64,000 bases of DNA, from contig NZ_NQMO01000013.1 in assembly GCF_002257645.1 (NCBI RefSeq), positions 1-64,000 of the forward strand, in the 5' to 3' direction. The position numbers were made by a program, and so were the translations under genes. Below the pieces are notes generated by a model. It was not told where the DNA came from, did not search any database, and worked only from the letters and a program-made list of their open reading frames with translations. Source of the DNA: Paenibacillus sp. XY044. GTDB taxonomy: Bacteria; Bacillota; Bacilli; Paenibacillales; Paenibacillaceae. Of the stretch, positions 35,015 to 43,713 are shown piece by piece (the first letter of the stretch is position 1; the number at the start of each line of letters is the position of its first letter).

Positions 35015-35202
35015 AACTGCAAAAGTGCACTTATTTTTAAAGGAAACACTGGCCTCAGGGCAAATAAGAGCATAAGTGCACTTATTTCAGCCGAATCGGA
35101 CCGAATTTCAGGAAAACAGCCGAAATAGATGCATTATTGCACTTCATTGAACCAATACGGCTTCAATTGGCGAAAATAGATGCACTTTCGCAGTTATTTT
35201 AG
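35015..35202. repeat. Cluster of four 26-34 base repeats in two orientations
   Basis: Copies at about 35015-35040 and 35062-35099 read AAWTAASWGCAWAAGTGCACTTATTT. Copies at 35119-35151 and 35169-35202 are the same element on the other strand (AAATAGATGCA...TGCACTTC and AAATAGATGCACTTTCGCAGTTATTTT). Each copy is itself a weak palindrome around GTGCAC or TGCA. They fill most of the non-coding gap between dtd and the PfpI gene; the rest of the gap is AT-rich with no other clear signal. Confidence 0.7.
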
Positions 35203-35320
35203 TTTATCCATCCTAAGCTGCACTGAATGAAGTCTATATATACTAACCTGGAGAAAAACCTCGCCCGGCGCCAAGCCGGAAATTTCGATCTCTCTCCTCC
35301 CGATGGAACCTCAGGCGCAT

Positions 35321-35346
35321 GTTATAAACGGGCGCGTTTCGGGTAA
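35321..35346 (+). promoter_or_regulatory. Sigma-B-like promoter upstream of the PfpI gene
   Basis: GTTATA (35321-35326), 14 bases, then GGGTAA (35341-35346) resembles the general stress promoter GTTTAA-N12-14-GGGTAT. It lies 45 bases before a gene related to B. subtilis general stress protein 18, which is sigma-B dependent. A sigma-B-like factor is assumed but not in this window. Confidence 0.45.
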
Positions 35347-35390
35347 TAACAAGGCGTGGACCACTTATCCATGAAAGGAGAACGATATCC

Positions 35391-35897
35391 ATGAGCAAGG
35401 TTGCATTTTTGCTAGCGAACGCATTTGAAGATTCGGAAATGAAAGTTCCATACGATGAAGTTAACAAAGCAGGCCATGACACGGATATTATCGGCCTCCA
35501 GCAGGGTGAGAAGCTGACCGGCAAAAACGGCGAAGCCTCCTATACGGCGGAAAAAGCTATCGCGGACGCGAATGCGGCGGATTACGACGCCGTCGTCATT
35601 CCTGGAGGCTCTTCGCCGGAGAACCTGCGGCTGAACGAGGACGTGCTGAAATTCGTGAAGGATTTGAACAGCGCCGGTAAGCCGATCGCCGCGATTTGCC
35701 ACGGCCCGCAAATTTTAGCCAGCGCCGACCTGCTGAAAGGCAGAACAATCACCTCGTACCCGCCGCTGCAGGATGACATGGTAAACGCCGGCGCGGAATT
35801 CAAGGATGAGGAAGTCGTTCTGGACGGCAACTTCATCACTTCACGGACTCCCAAAGACGAACCGGCCTTTGTCCGGGAACTGCTGAACGTGCTGTAA
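35391..35897 (+). CDS. DJ-1/PfpI-family stress protein
   Basis: Class I glutamine amidotransferase-like fold of 168 residues, the size of B. subtilis YfkM/YraA (general stress protein 18), linked to glyoxal or oxidative damage and deglycase/protease activity. The nucleophile elbow AAICHGPQIL holds C103-H104, with FEDSE near 12-16 and VVIPGGSSPENLR at 68-80. Start ATG 35391 follows AAAGGAG. The sigma-B-like promoter upstream and a second stress-type gene downstream suggest a stress-induced pair. Confidence 0.9.
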   Translation: MSKVAFLLANAFEDSEMKVPYDEVNKAGHDTDIIGLQQGEKLTGKNGEASYTAEKAIADANAADYDAVVIPGGSSPENLRLNEDVLKFVKDLNSAGKPIAAICHGPQILASADLLKGRTITSYPPLQDDMVNAGAEFKDEEVVLDGNFITSRTPKDEPAFVRELLNVL

Positions 35898-35969
35898 AGC
35901 TCCGGGAGTGCCTTGGAAGCTTTCGCTTTGTGATTCATGATTTATAAATAGAGATGGAGGTAATGTATC

Positions 35970-36428
35970 ATGACGAAGCAAATTCAAGCGTACTTCAAAT
36001 CCGAGGATGACGCGGAAAGCGCAAAGACGAAACTGATTGGCTTCCAAACGGAGCACCTGGAGGTAAGCCGGCTCGGAGAGGGCATCGGCAGTGACCGCCG
36101 TATCCTGCTCCCGATCGCTCCCGTCAATTTAAGCGGCAGCGCCAATGCCGCTGGGACGTCAGGTGCGGTAGGCGTGCCTACCGCTTATCCGGCCGCAGGG
36201 ATTCCTGTGGTGGATGACCGGGATCCGGACGAGCTGTCCGAGGAGGACCGCGAGCGCCGTGCGGATGAGGGCGGCGACATGCTCTCCGGAGCGGTAGACG
36301 TATCTCCGGGCGATGAGGATTACCGGGATTTGGAGTACGTCCTCGCTGCCAAAGTGTCTGACGATGTGTATCAGGATGTTGTCAATAAACTGCGGGCAAG
36401 CGGAGGTTATGTGGAAATTTTCGACTGA
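35970..36428 (+). CDS. YflT/GSP17M-like stress protein
   Basis: A 152-residue acidic protein. The N-terminal part (IQAYFKSEDDAESAKTKLIGFQTEHLEVSRLG) has the periodicity of heat-induced YflT/general stress 17M domains. The centre is Gly/Ala/Pro-rich, and the C-terminal half ends EYVLAAKVSDDVYQDVVNKL, another small alpha/beta repeat. ATG 35970 follows GATGGAGG. It lies 72 bases downstream of the PfpI gene and before a terminator. The family match is tentative. Confidence 0.55.
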   Translation: MTKQIQAYFKSEDDAESAKTKLIGFQTEHLEVSRLGEGIGSDRRILLPIAPVNLSGSANAAGTSGAVGVPTAYPAAGIPVVDDRDPDELSEEDRERRADEGGDMLSGAVDVSPGDEDYRDLEYVLAAKVSDDVYQDVVNKLRASGGYVEIFD

Positions 36429-36446
36429 TTTCCCTATCAAACGATC

Positions 36447-36479
36447 AAAAGAGAGCGCTAGGTAAAGCGCTTTCTTTTA
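36447..36479 (+). terminator. Terminator after the stress genes
   Basis: AAAGAGAGCGCT pairs with AGCGCTTTCTTTT around AGGTA. Confidence 0.8.
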
Positions 36480-36528
36480 TGTAATATAACTGTAATATTA
36501 GATTCATATTTCCTTAATATTGGTTGTC

Positions 36529-36602
36529 TATAATAACAGCATGACCCCCTTTTTTAATATATTACCTTGTTGAACCTACAATATTGATTGTAGGTTTTTT
36601 CT
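36529..36602 (+). ncRNA. Possible short orphan transcript
   Basis: TATAAT at 36529-36534 is followed about 40 bases later by a clean terminator hairpin, GAACCTACAAT/ATTGTAGGTTTTTT (36572-36602). Neither gene flanking it needs this terminator, because the stress genes already end at 36479 and the hisS leader has its own promoter at 36655. The -35 is poor. It could mark a small RNA of about 60 bases. Confidence 0.25.
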
Positions 36603-36654
36603 TTGCAGAAATATCTGTAAACTGACAGCTGCATCCAATTTGTGACAAGGGCTC

Positions 36655-36683
36655 TTGACTTTAGTGCAGCGGTTCATTACAAT
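36655..36683 (+). promoter_or_regulatory. Sigma-A promoter of the hisS-aspS operon
   Basis: TTGACT (36655-36660), 17 bases, TACAAT (36678-36683). The T-box leader begins a few bases downstream. Confidence 0.75.
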
Positions 36684-36689
36684 CTAAAA

Positions 36690-37008
36690 ATAATCTAAAA
36701 TCGATTTGATGACGGGACCAAGTAGTCCGCGCCCCACCATGCAGAGAGGAATCCCTTAGGCTGAAAGGATTCTATGGATGACCGGATGAATGACTTCCCC
36801 GAGAACAGGCGGCGAAAATGGCTTGTGGAACAGGATATATGTGTTCCAGGGTATGAGTAGACGTGCTGCGCTGAACGGGCGTTAATCGTTTGGAGCGGAT
36901 ACATCAAGAGGTATCCGGAATGTGGGTGGTACCACGGGAATCAATGAATAACGATCTCTCGTCCCTGTTGGCTTGTTCAAGCGCAGGGGTGAGGGATTTT
37001 TTTATTTA
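36690..37008 (+). promoter_or_regulatory. T-box riboswitch leader of hisS-aspS
   Basis: The leader carries the T-box core GGGTGGTACCACGG (36925-36938), which forms the antiterminator and pairs with the uncharged tRNA end. Stem I signs are GGACCAAGTAGTCC, AGAGAGGAATCC and CTGAAAGGATTC. A terminator follows at 36954-37003 (CTCTCGTCCCTG with CAGGGGTGAGGG, then seven T). Uncharged tRNA should prevent termination. The specifier codon is uncertain: GAC (Asp) at 36792-36794 in GAATGACTTCCCCGAG is the best candidate, and no His codon is seen in that position. Confidence 0.88.
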
Positions 37009-37040
37009 GCCACAAATGATCTATGAAAAGAGGGGTTGCT

Positions 37041-38306
37041 ATGGCTTACCAAAAACCGACGGGCACGCAGGATTTTTTGCCGGGCACGGTGGAGAAATGG
37101 CAGTTTGTCGAAGAAAAAGCCAGAGATTTGTGCCGGCGGTTCAATTACCGAGAAATCCGCACGCCGATGTTCGAGCAGACCGAACTGTTTGAGCGCGGCG
37201 TCGGCGAAACGACGGATATCGTCGAGAAAGAGATGTACACGTTTAAGGACAAAGGCGACCGCAGCATGACGCTGCGCCCAGAGGGCACCGCCGGCGTGGT
37301 CCGTTCTTACGTGGAAAACAAGCTGTACGGTGAACCCGATGTCACCAAGCTCTACTACATCGGCCCGATGTTCCGCTACGAGCGTCCTCAGGCGGGGCGT
37401 TACCGCCAGTTCCACCAGTTCGGCATCGAGGCGTTCGGGGCGCTGGATCCGGCCATCGATGCTGAAGTGGTATCGCTCGGATACCAGTTCTGCAAAGACC
37501 TCGGCCTGCAGGGCGTGACCGTGGAGATCAACTCCGTGGGCAATCCCGCCAGCCGGGCGGCGTACCGCGAGAAGCTGCTCGCTTTTCTGACGCCGATGAA
37601 AGACACTTTGTGCAAGGACTGCCAGTCTCGGATGGAGCGCAACCCGATGCGGGTGCTGGACTGCAAAATCGACCAGGACAAATTCATCGATGCGCCGTCG
37701 ATCCTTGACAGCCTGGACGAGGAGTGCACCACGCATTTCGAGCAGGTGAAGGCGTACCTCACAGCGATGGAGGTCGACTATAAGGTCAATCACCGGCTGG
37801 TGCGCGGCCTCGATTATTACACCCACACCGCCTTTGAATACAAGGCGCAGGGCATCGGCGCGATCGATACGATCGGCGGCGGTGGACGCTATAACGGCCT
37901 CGTCGGCGAAATCGGCGGACCGGACCAGCCGGGAATCGGCTTCGGCATCGGCTTGGAGCGGATCCTGCTGATCCTCGACAAGCAGGAGATCGATCTCCAT
38001 GCCGTCAAGCCGCTGGACGTGTACCTGGTGGCGCTCGGCGAAGCGGCCGACCGCGAAATCACCAAGCAGCTGTTCCTGCTGCGCAAGGAAGGCTTTGCTG
38101 CAGAGCGCGATTACCTGGGCCGCAAGATGAAGGCCCAGATGAAGTCCGCCGACCGCCTGAACGCGCGCTATACCGCGATTCTCGGCGACGACGAGCTGTC
38201 GCGCGGGGAAATCGCCCTGAAGTCGATGGAGACCGGCGAGCAGCAGACGGTAAAGCTCAGCGAGCTGCATTTGGCAATCCGTAAATCTGCCGATAAGGCT
38301 GAATAA
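37041..38306 (+). CDS. hisS: Histidyl-tRNA synthetase
   Basis: Class II synthetase charging tRNA-His. From ATG 37041 it has 421 residues and starts MAYQKPTGTQDFLPG. Motif 2 is FRYERPQAGRYRQFHQFG near 118. The His-specific motifs LVRGLDYYTHTAFEY and GGGGRYNGL near 278 precede motif 3 GIGFGIGLERIL near 300 and a C-terminal anticodon-binding domain. AAGAGGGG lies 5-6 bases before this ATG; an ATG at 37023 would put that site inside the gene. It is controlled by the T-box leader and followed by aspS after 30 bases. Confidence 0.97.
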   Translation: MAYQKPTGTQDFLPGTVEKWQFVEEKARDLCRRFNYREIRTPMFEQTELFERGVGETTDIVEKEMYTFKDKGDRSMTLRPEGTAGVVRSYVENKLYGEPDVTKLYYIGPMFRYERPQAGRYRQFHQFGIEAFGALDPAIDAEVVSLGYQFCKDLGLQGVTVEINSVGNPASRAAYREKLLAFLTPMKDTLCKDCQSRMERNPMRVLDCKIDQDKFIDAPSILDSLDEECTTHFEQVKAYLTAMEVDYKVNHRLVRGLDYYTHTAFEYKAQGIGAIDTIGGGGRYNGLVGEIGGPDQPGIGFGIGLERILLILDKQEIDLHAVKPLDVYLVALGEAADREITKQLFLLRKEGFAAERDYLGRKMKAQMKSADRLNARYTAILGDDELSRGEIALKSMETGEQQTVKLSELHLAIRKSADKAE

Positions 38307-38336
38307 ATAAACCAATTCAAAGGGGAATGACAAATC

Positions 38337-40124
38337 ATGCATAGGACCCATCAATGCGGTATTCTGACCACCGCGAACATTGGAGAAACGGTAACATTGA
38401 GTGGCTGGGTGCAAACCCGCCGCGACCTCGGGGGCGTCTTGTTTATCGACCTGCGCGACCGCAGCGGCATCGTGCAAATCGTATTCAACCCTGCTTACTC
38501 CGGCGAAGCGCTGGCCATTGCCGACAAAGTGCGCAGCGAATATGTGCTGTCCGTCACCGGCAAAGTCGTGCAGCGCGACGCTGAAACGGTCAACCCGAAC
38601 CTGCCGACCGGTCAAATCGAGGTGCAGATTACCGAGATCGAAGTGCTGAACGGTGCCAAAACGCCTCCGTTCTTCATCGAAGACGGCGTGGAAGTAGATG
38701 AGTCGCTTCGTCTCAAATACCGTTACCTGGACCTGCGCCGTCCGGAAATGCAAAAAACGCTGCTGCTCCGCTCCAAAGCTTCGAAGATATTCCGCGACTT
38801 CCTGGACGGGGAAGGCTTCATCGAAGTCGAGACGCCGATCCTGACGAAAAGCTCCCCGGAAGGCGCACGCGATTATCTCGTGCCAAGCCGGGTGCATGAA
38901 GGCGAGTTCTTCGCTTTGCCTCAATCCCCTCAGCAATATAAGCAGCTGCTGATGGTTGGCGGCCTGGAGCGTTATTTCCAAATCGCCCGCTGCTTCCGGG
39001 ACGAAGACCTGCGCGCTGACCGTCAGCCGGAGTTCACGCAGGTGGACATCGAGACGTCCTTTATGAACCAGGACGAACTCCTGGGCATGATGGAGCAGCT
39101 GATGGCCCGCCTGTTCAAAGAAACGGTTAACGTAGACATTCCTTTGCCTTTCCAGCGCCTGACTTATGCCGAAGCGATGGACAAATACGGCTCTGACAAA
39201 CCGGACCTGCGGTTTGGGCTGGAACTGATTCAAGTCAGCGACCTGGTAGCGTCTAGCGGCGTCAAAGTGTTTGCTTCGGTCGTCGAAAAAGGCGGAGAGG
39301 TCAAAGTGCTAAACGCCAAAGGCTGCGGCACTTGGAGCCGCAAGGAAATCGACGATCTGGGTCCATTCGCGGCCCGTTACGGAGCCAAAGGCTTGGCCTG
39401 GATTCAAGTCAAGGAAGGCGAATTCAAAGGGCCGATCGTGAAGTTCTTTACGCCTGAAGAGATCGAAGCGCTGAGAGAGCGCACCGGAGCCGAAGAAGGC
39501 GACCTGCTGCTCTTCTCCGCCGACAATAAAAAGGTCGTAGCCGACGTGCTTGGCGCACTCCGCCTGAAGATCGGCAAGCAGCTCGGCCTGATCAACGAAA
39601 ATGAGTTCAAATTTGCCTGGGTGGTCGACTTCCCGCTGCTGGAGTGGGATGAAGAAGAGAAACGTTACGTTGCTCTGCACCATCCGTTCACCCGTCCGCG
39701 CGACGAAGACCAGCATCTGTTTGAAACCGTTCCGGGTCAAATCCTGGCCCAGGCTTACGATATCGTGCTGAACGGTTACGAAGTCGGCGGCGGTTCGATG
39801 CGGATCTACAAGCGCGATATGCAGGAAAAAATGTTCGCGGCCCTCGGATTGTCGCCTGAAGATGCAAAAGACAAATTCGGCCACCTGCTGGATGCCTTTG
39901 AATACGGCACGCCACCTCACGGCGGCATCGCGTTTGGTCTGGACCGGCTCATCATGCTGCTCTCCGGACGCAGCAACCTGCGCGAAACGATCGCTTTCCC
40001 GAAAACGGCAAGTGCGACCGATCTGCTCATGGATGCGCCGTCGCCGGTCGACCAAGGGCAGCTTGAACAGCTTCACATCAAGCTCGCGAAAAAGCCGGGA
40101 GAAGAAAAGAAAGTTCATTCTTAA
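38337..40124 (+). CDS. aspS: Aspartyl-tRNA synthetase
   Basis: Class IIb synthetase of 595 residues, the bacterial length. It has an N-terminal OB anticodon-binding domain (SGWVQTRRDLGGVLFIDLRD near 22). Motif 2 is CFRDEDLRADRQPEFTQVDI near 218. A bacterial GAD insertion lies at about 300-420, and motif 3 is GIAFGLDRLIMLLSG near 530. Start ATG 38337 follows AAAGGGGA. The pairing with hisS behind one T-box is common in Bacilli. Whether it discriminates between Asp and Asn tRNA cannot be decided by eye. Confidence 0.97.
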   Translation: MHRTHQCGILTTANIGETVTLSGWVQTRRDLGGVLFIDLRDRSGIVQIVFNPAYSGEALAIADKVRSEYVLSVTGKVVQRDAETVNPNLPTGQIEVQITEIEVLNGAKTPPFFIEDGVEVDESLRLKYRYLDLRRPEMQKTLLLRSKASKIFRDFLDGEGFIEVETPILTKSSPEGARDYLVPSRVHEGEFFALPQSPQQYKQLLMVGGLERYFQIARCFRDEDLRADRQPEFTQVDIETSFMNQDELLGMMEQLMARLFKETVNVDIPLPFQRLTYAEAMDKYGSDKPDLRFGLELIQVSDLVASSGVKVFASVVEKGGEVKVLNAKGCGTWSRKEIDDLGPFAARYGAKGLAWIQVKEGEFKGPIVKFFTPEEIEALRERTGAEEGDLLLFSADNKKVVADVLGALRLKIGKQLGLINENEFKFAWVVDFPLLEWDEEEKRYVALHHPFTRPRDEDQHLFETVPGQILAQAYDIVLNGYEVGGGSMRIYKRDMQEKMFAALGLSPEDAKDKFGHLLDAFEYGTPPHGGIAFGLDRLIMLLSGRSNLRETIAFPKTASATDLLMDAPSPVDQGQLEQLHIKLAKKPGEEKKVHS

Positions 40125-40147
40125 GCTAAGGGAGGCCACCTGACGAT

Positions 40148-40903
40148 ATGCTTAATCAATTTTCACGTACGGAGCTGGCCATCGGGCCGGAAGGCCTGGA
40201 AGTCATGAAGAACAGCACGGTGGCGGTCCTCGGCATCGGCGGGGTGGGATCCATTGCGGTGGAAGCCCTGGCCCGCACCGGGGTCGGCCGCATTATTCTG
40301 ATCGACAAAGACGTGGTCGATATTACCAACATCAACCGTCAGATTCATGCGCTGACCACGACCATCGGCCAGAAAAAGGCCGATCTGATGGTGGAGCGCG
40401 TCAAACTGATCAATCCGGACATCGACGCGATTGCCCTCAACATGTTTTATACCGAAGAAACCTACCAGGAGCTGTTCAAGTATGATCTGGATTATGTGCT
40501 GGACGCATCGGATACCGTGTCCTACAAAATCCATCTCATCAAAGAGTGCCTGAACCGAAAAATCCCGATCCTTTCCAGTATGGGCGCGGCCAATAAAATG
40601 GATCCGACCAAGTTCCAGGTCGCCGATATTTCCAAGACGACGATGGATCCGATCGCCCGGGTTATCCGAACCAAGCTGCGCAAGGACGGCATCAAAAAAG
40701 GCGTCAAGGTCGTCTTCTCGACCGAAGAGCCGATGAAGCCGCGCGTGGACGTCACGCAGAAGATCGTTCCGGAGAACGCGCCGGAAATCCGCAAGGCGAA
40801 ACAGCCGCCGGCCAGCAACGCCTACGTGCCGCCGGTCGTCGGCCTGATCATGGTGAGCGTGGCGGTGAAGGATCTGCTGGCAGGAGCAGGGATCCAGGTA
40901 TAA
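40148..40903 (+). CDS. tcdA: tRNA threonylcarbamoyladenosine dehydratase
   Basis: E1-like enzyme that cyclises t6A37 to ct6A in tRNAs reading ANN codons. The 251-residue sequence has the ATP-binding GIGGVGSIAVEALARTGVG near 29, the IDKDVVDITNINRQ segment near 52, and VLDASDTVSYKIHLIKEC. Homologue of B. subtilis YrvM, which also follows aspS. AAGGGAGG precedes the ATG. A terminator follows, and the foreign-looking block up to rarA begins after it. Confidence 0.92.
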   Translation: MLNQFSRTELAIGPEGLEVMKNSTVAVLGIGGVGSIAVEALARTGVGRIILIDKDVVDITNINRQIHALTTTIGQKKADLMVERVKLINPDIDAIALNMFYTEETYQELFKYDLDYVLDASDTVSYKIHLIKECLNRKIPILSSMGAANKMDPTKFQVADISKTTMDPIARVIRTKLRKDGIKKGVKVVFSTEEPMKPRVDVTQKIVPENAPEIRKAKQPPASNAYVPPVVGLIMVSVAVKDLLAGAGIQV

Positions 40904-40918
40904 CTCAATCGACTTATG

Positions 40919-40958
40919 GCGCGCGAGGCCGTATAACGGCGCTCGCGCTTTTTATTTT
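40919..40958 (+). terminator. Terminator after tcdA
   Basis: GGCGCGAG and CTCGCGC form the outer stem with GCCGT/ACGGC inside, and a T-rich tail follows. Confidence 0.85.
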
Positions 40959-41014
40959 ACAAATATGGTATAAATAAATGAGTTGGACACCGTTTGTGAA
41001 CAGGAGGATTATTG

Positions 41015-42310
41015 TTGAAATCTAGTTTTTGGCACCGCAGTCTGGGGCTGATGCCAGGGGACAGCTGGAAGAAAGAATGGATTGCTGGTGCTGTTTCGTA
41101 TTTTTCCGTCGTATATATTGTGATGGTTAACGCGAATATTTTGCACGATGCAGGGATGCCACTGAAAGCCGCCATGGTGGGAACGCTGCTGACGTCGGTC
41201 GTGGGCTGTCTCCTGATGGCTTTTGGCGGCAAGTCGCCGATTGTGGTCGTCCCGGGTATGGGGATTAACGCCTTTTTCACGTATACCCTGGTACATTCTA
41301 TGAAGCTGTCCTGGCAGGAAGCGCTGATGGTCGTCTCGGTCACGGGCGTGTTATTCTCGATCGTATCCTTTACGTCCCTGTACCGGATCGTAAGTGAGGC
41401 CATCCCCCACAATCTGAAGCACGGCATTACGGTAGGAATCGGGCTGTTTCTTACGTTTATCGGGCTGCAGAAAAGTCAAATCGTGATCGCCCACCAGACC
41501 ACGTTTGTCACCATCGGGCATTTCAGCGATCCGGCCGTCATCGTGTCCTGCTTTACGCTGTTGCTTGCGCTGATTCTGTTTATCCGGGGCGTGCAGGGTG
41601 GACTGCTCATCAGCATTCTGGTGGGGACAGGGCTGGCGTATCTGCTCGGTGCCGTCAAGCCGGTACAGCTCGAATCAGGACATACCTTCCGCCAGTACGG
41701 GGAGCTGTTCGGGCATCTGTCAGCGACGGGTATCGGCAGCCTGGTGTTCTGGATCGCGGTCTTTCTGCTGCTCCTGATCGTTGTCTTTGAAAATATCGGA
41801 CTGATCGCGGCGCAAACCCAGATGATCGGCCGGCCGGAGCATTTTAAAGGCAGCTTGCGCGCGCTGTCCGTAACAAACATCTTCGCCGGAATATTCGGCA
41901 GCAGTCCCGTGGTGGCGGCGGCGGAAACCTCGGCGGGGATTGCCGCCGGCGGGAGAACCGGACTGTCGGCGCTCGTATCCGGCCTGCTGTTCGGGGCGAC
42001 CTTTTTCTTCATCCCGCTTCTGAGCTACATACCGGACAGTGCCATTGCGCCCGTTCTGATCGTGATCGGCGGACTGATGGTCCAGAATGTCAAAGAGATG
42101 GAGTTTTCGGATCTGACCGAAGCGTTCCCGGCGTTTCTGATTATGGTCATGATTCCTTTTACGTACAGCATTGTGGACGGCATGGCATTCGGCTTTATCG
42201 CTTATCCGGTGGTTAAGCTGGCCCAGGGCAGAGGCAGGGAGGTGTCGCCCGTGCTGTACGGCATCGCGGCGCTGTTTGTGGCGAACTTCGTGCTGCACGC
42301 GTTCCTCTAA
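41015..42310 (+). CDS. AzgA-type purine permease (NCS2 family)
   Basis: Imports adenine, guanine or hypoxanthine. The 431-residue protein with about 12 membrane segments carries SPIVVVPGMGINAFFTYTLV near 75 (the AzgA PGMGxNAFF motif), FENIGLIAAQTQMIG near 255 with the binding Glu, and SSPVVAAAETSAGIAAGGRTG near 297. TTG 41015 is 7 bases from AGGAGG; the TTG one codon earlier is slightly too near. No purine riboswitch is visible in the short gap upstream. A hairpin at about 42385-42425 may terminate it. Confidence 0.88.
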   Translation: MKSSFWHRSLGLMPGDSWKKEWIAGAVSYFSVVYIVMVNANILHDAGMPLKAAMVGTLLTSVVGCLLMAFGGKSPIVVVPGMGINAFFTYTLVHSMKLSWQEALMVVSVTGVLFSIVSFTSLYRIVSEAIPHNLKHGITVGIGLFLTFIGLQKSQIVIAHQTTFVTIGHFSDPAVIVSCFTLLLALILFIRGVQGGLLISILVGTGLAYLLGAVKPVQLESGHTFRQYGELFGHLSATGIGSLVFWIAVFLLLLIVVFENIGLIAAQTQMIGRPEHFKGSLRALSVTNIFAGIFGSSPVVAAAETSAGIAAGGRTGLSALVSGLLFGATFFFIPLLSYIPDSAIAPVLIVIGGLMVQNVKEMEFSDLTEAFPAFLIMVMIPFTYSIVDGMAFGFIAYPVVKLAQGRGREVSPVLYGIAALFVANFVLHAFL

Positions 42311-42384
42311 AGCAGTAATCGCGCAAGCGGAGGTTCGCGTGAAAGGAGGCCTGCCCAAAGGCGGGTGGATCTTTCCGGTTTGGG

Positions 42385-42425
42385 GTAATGGATAGGGACA
42401 GCGCGAAGCTGCCCTGTACCGTTTT
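42385..42425 (+). terminator. Terminator after the purine permease
   Basis: AGGGACAGC and GCTGCCCT pair around GCGAA with a G-A mismatch, flanked by GGTA/TACC, and GTTTTT follows. Confidence 0.6.
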
Positions 42426-42454
42426 TCAGTGAATTATTAGGAGGATTTAAAGCT

Positions 42455-43420
42455 ATGACACTTATTCAATCTTTTACCGAAGGGCAGGAAATTACGGGCT
42501 TCTATCTGTTGAAATCGCTGCAGGTCAAGCAGACGAACGCCACGCCGCCCAAGGATTACTTGGATATGATTTTATCGGATACGAGCGGGGAAATCACGGC
42601 GAAATTGTGGGATACCTCCTCGACGGACAAGGAGACGTTCTTCGCCCCGATGCTGGTCAAAGTCCGCGGCATCGTCCAGCTGTACCGGGAGCGGCTGCAA
42701 TTTAAAGTAACGCAGCTCCGGCCGGCCAAGGACGAGGACGGGTACAACATCACCGATTTCGTACGCTCAGCTCCCGTGCAGCCGGCAGACCTGGTCTATA
42801 CGATCAAGGCGGCGGCAGCAAGCATCCAGGATCCGGAGCTCCGCAACATTATCGAGCACTGCTACGGCAAAGTCGGGGATAAGCTCATGCATTATCCGGC
42901 TGCCAAAGGCATGCACCACGCGTTCTACGCCGGTCTGGCCTACCATGTGGTGCGGATGCTGGAGCTGGCCGAGTTCGTGTGCATGCAGCGGCCGTTTTTG
43001 AATCGGGATCTGCTCGTGGCGGGCATTATTTTGCACGATATCGCCAAGACGGAAGAACTGACTGCGGAGCTTGGCATCGTCAGCGAATACAGCTTTACCG
43101 GGAAGCTGATCGGTCATATACCGCTTGCGGTCAGCTGGATCACGGAGGCGGCGGTGCTTCACGGCATGGACCTGAACGCGGAAAAAGTCGTGCTGCTGCA
43201 GCACATCATTCTGGCCCATCATAATTTGGCCGAGTGGGGCAGCCCGGTGCAGCCGCAAATTCCGGAGGCGCTCGCCCTGCATCTCATCGACCAGATGGAT
43301 GCCAAGCTGCAAGCCGCCGAGGACGCCATCGATACGATGCAGAGCACGGATGAATGGACCATACCGGTACGGGCGCTGGAGAATAAGGCGTTTTACCGTT
43401 CGAAATACGGCAAGGCTTAA
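42455..43420 (+). CDS. yhaM: 3'-5' exoribonuclease YhaM
   Basis: Metal-dependent nuclease acting on single-stranded RNA and DNA ends. An N-terminal OB domain (about 10-90, including LDMILSDTSGEITAKLWD) is followed by an HD domain with HH at 154-155, H164, the doublet H194-D195 in ILHDIAKTEE and HIILAHH near 249. Length 321 is close to Bacillus YhaM. ATG 42455 follows AGGAGGA. It is a single gene with its own terminator. Confidence 0.93.
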   Translation: MTLIQSFTEGQEITGFYLLKSLQVKQTNATPPKDYLDMILSDTSGEITAKLWDTSSTDKETFFAPMLVKVRGIVQLYRERLQFKVTQLRPAKDEDGYNITDFVRSAPVQPADLVYTIKAAAASIQDPELRNIIEHCYGKVGDKLMHYPAAKGMHHAFYAGLAYHVVRMLELAEFVCMQRPFLNRDLLVAGIILHDIAKTEELTAELGIVSEYSFTGKLIGHIPLAVSWITEAAVLHGMDLNAEKVVLLQHIILAHHNLAEWGSPVQPQIPEALALHLIDQMDAKLQAAEDAIDTMQSTDEWTIPVRALENKAFYRSKYGKA

Positions 43421-43496
43421 GTTCTTGGCATCTTCATATGTTTCCCGGACTTTATTCGTTGTTCTCTCCTGATTTCATCAATAATGGGGAAATGTT

Positions 43497-43536
43497 AAAA
43501 CAGTCAGTGTGAGCTAAATCGCCCTGGCTGTTTTTT
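43497..43536 (+). terminator. Terminator after yhaM
   Basis: AAAACAGTCAG pairs with CTGGCTGTTTT (one G-T pair) and the tail has six T. Confidence 0.75.
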
Positions 43537-43713
43537 AATTTTCGGCGGCAAAATAACGCATTCTTTGTTTAGATCCTTCACGGTCTGGGGAGATTGGAGC
43601 GGAGGGGCGGAAACGCTGCTCAGGGAAATGGATTGCGAATTTACCGATTTATGGTAAAATTTTCACAAGCACAGAGGCTTTTGAGATTCCTTATGACATA
43701 AAGGAGCATGCCC

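Noticed and set aside
35015..35202. Possible CRISPR array
   Set aside because: Repeats differ from each other, lie in both orientations, spacing is irregular and no cas gene is near.
37002..39233. A 743-codon open frame on the minus strand
   Set aside because: It runs antisense to hisS and aspS, whose protein motifs are unmistakable. Long antisense frames arise from GC-rich third positions here, and it has no recognisable domain.
41012..41014. TTG at 41012 as the start of the purine permease
   Set aside because: Only 4 bases from AGGAGG. The next codon, also TTG, has better spacing; the difference is one residue.
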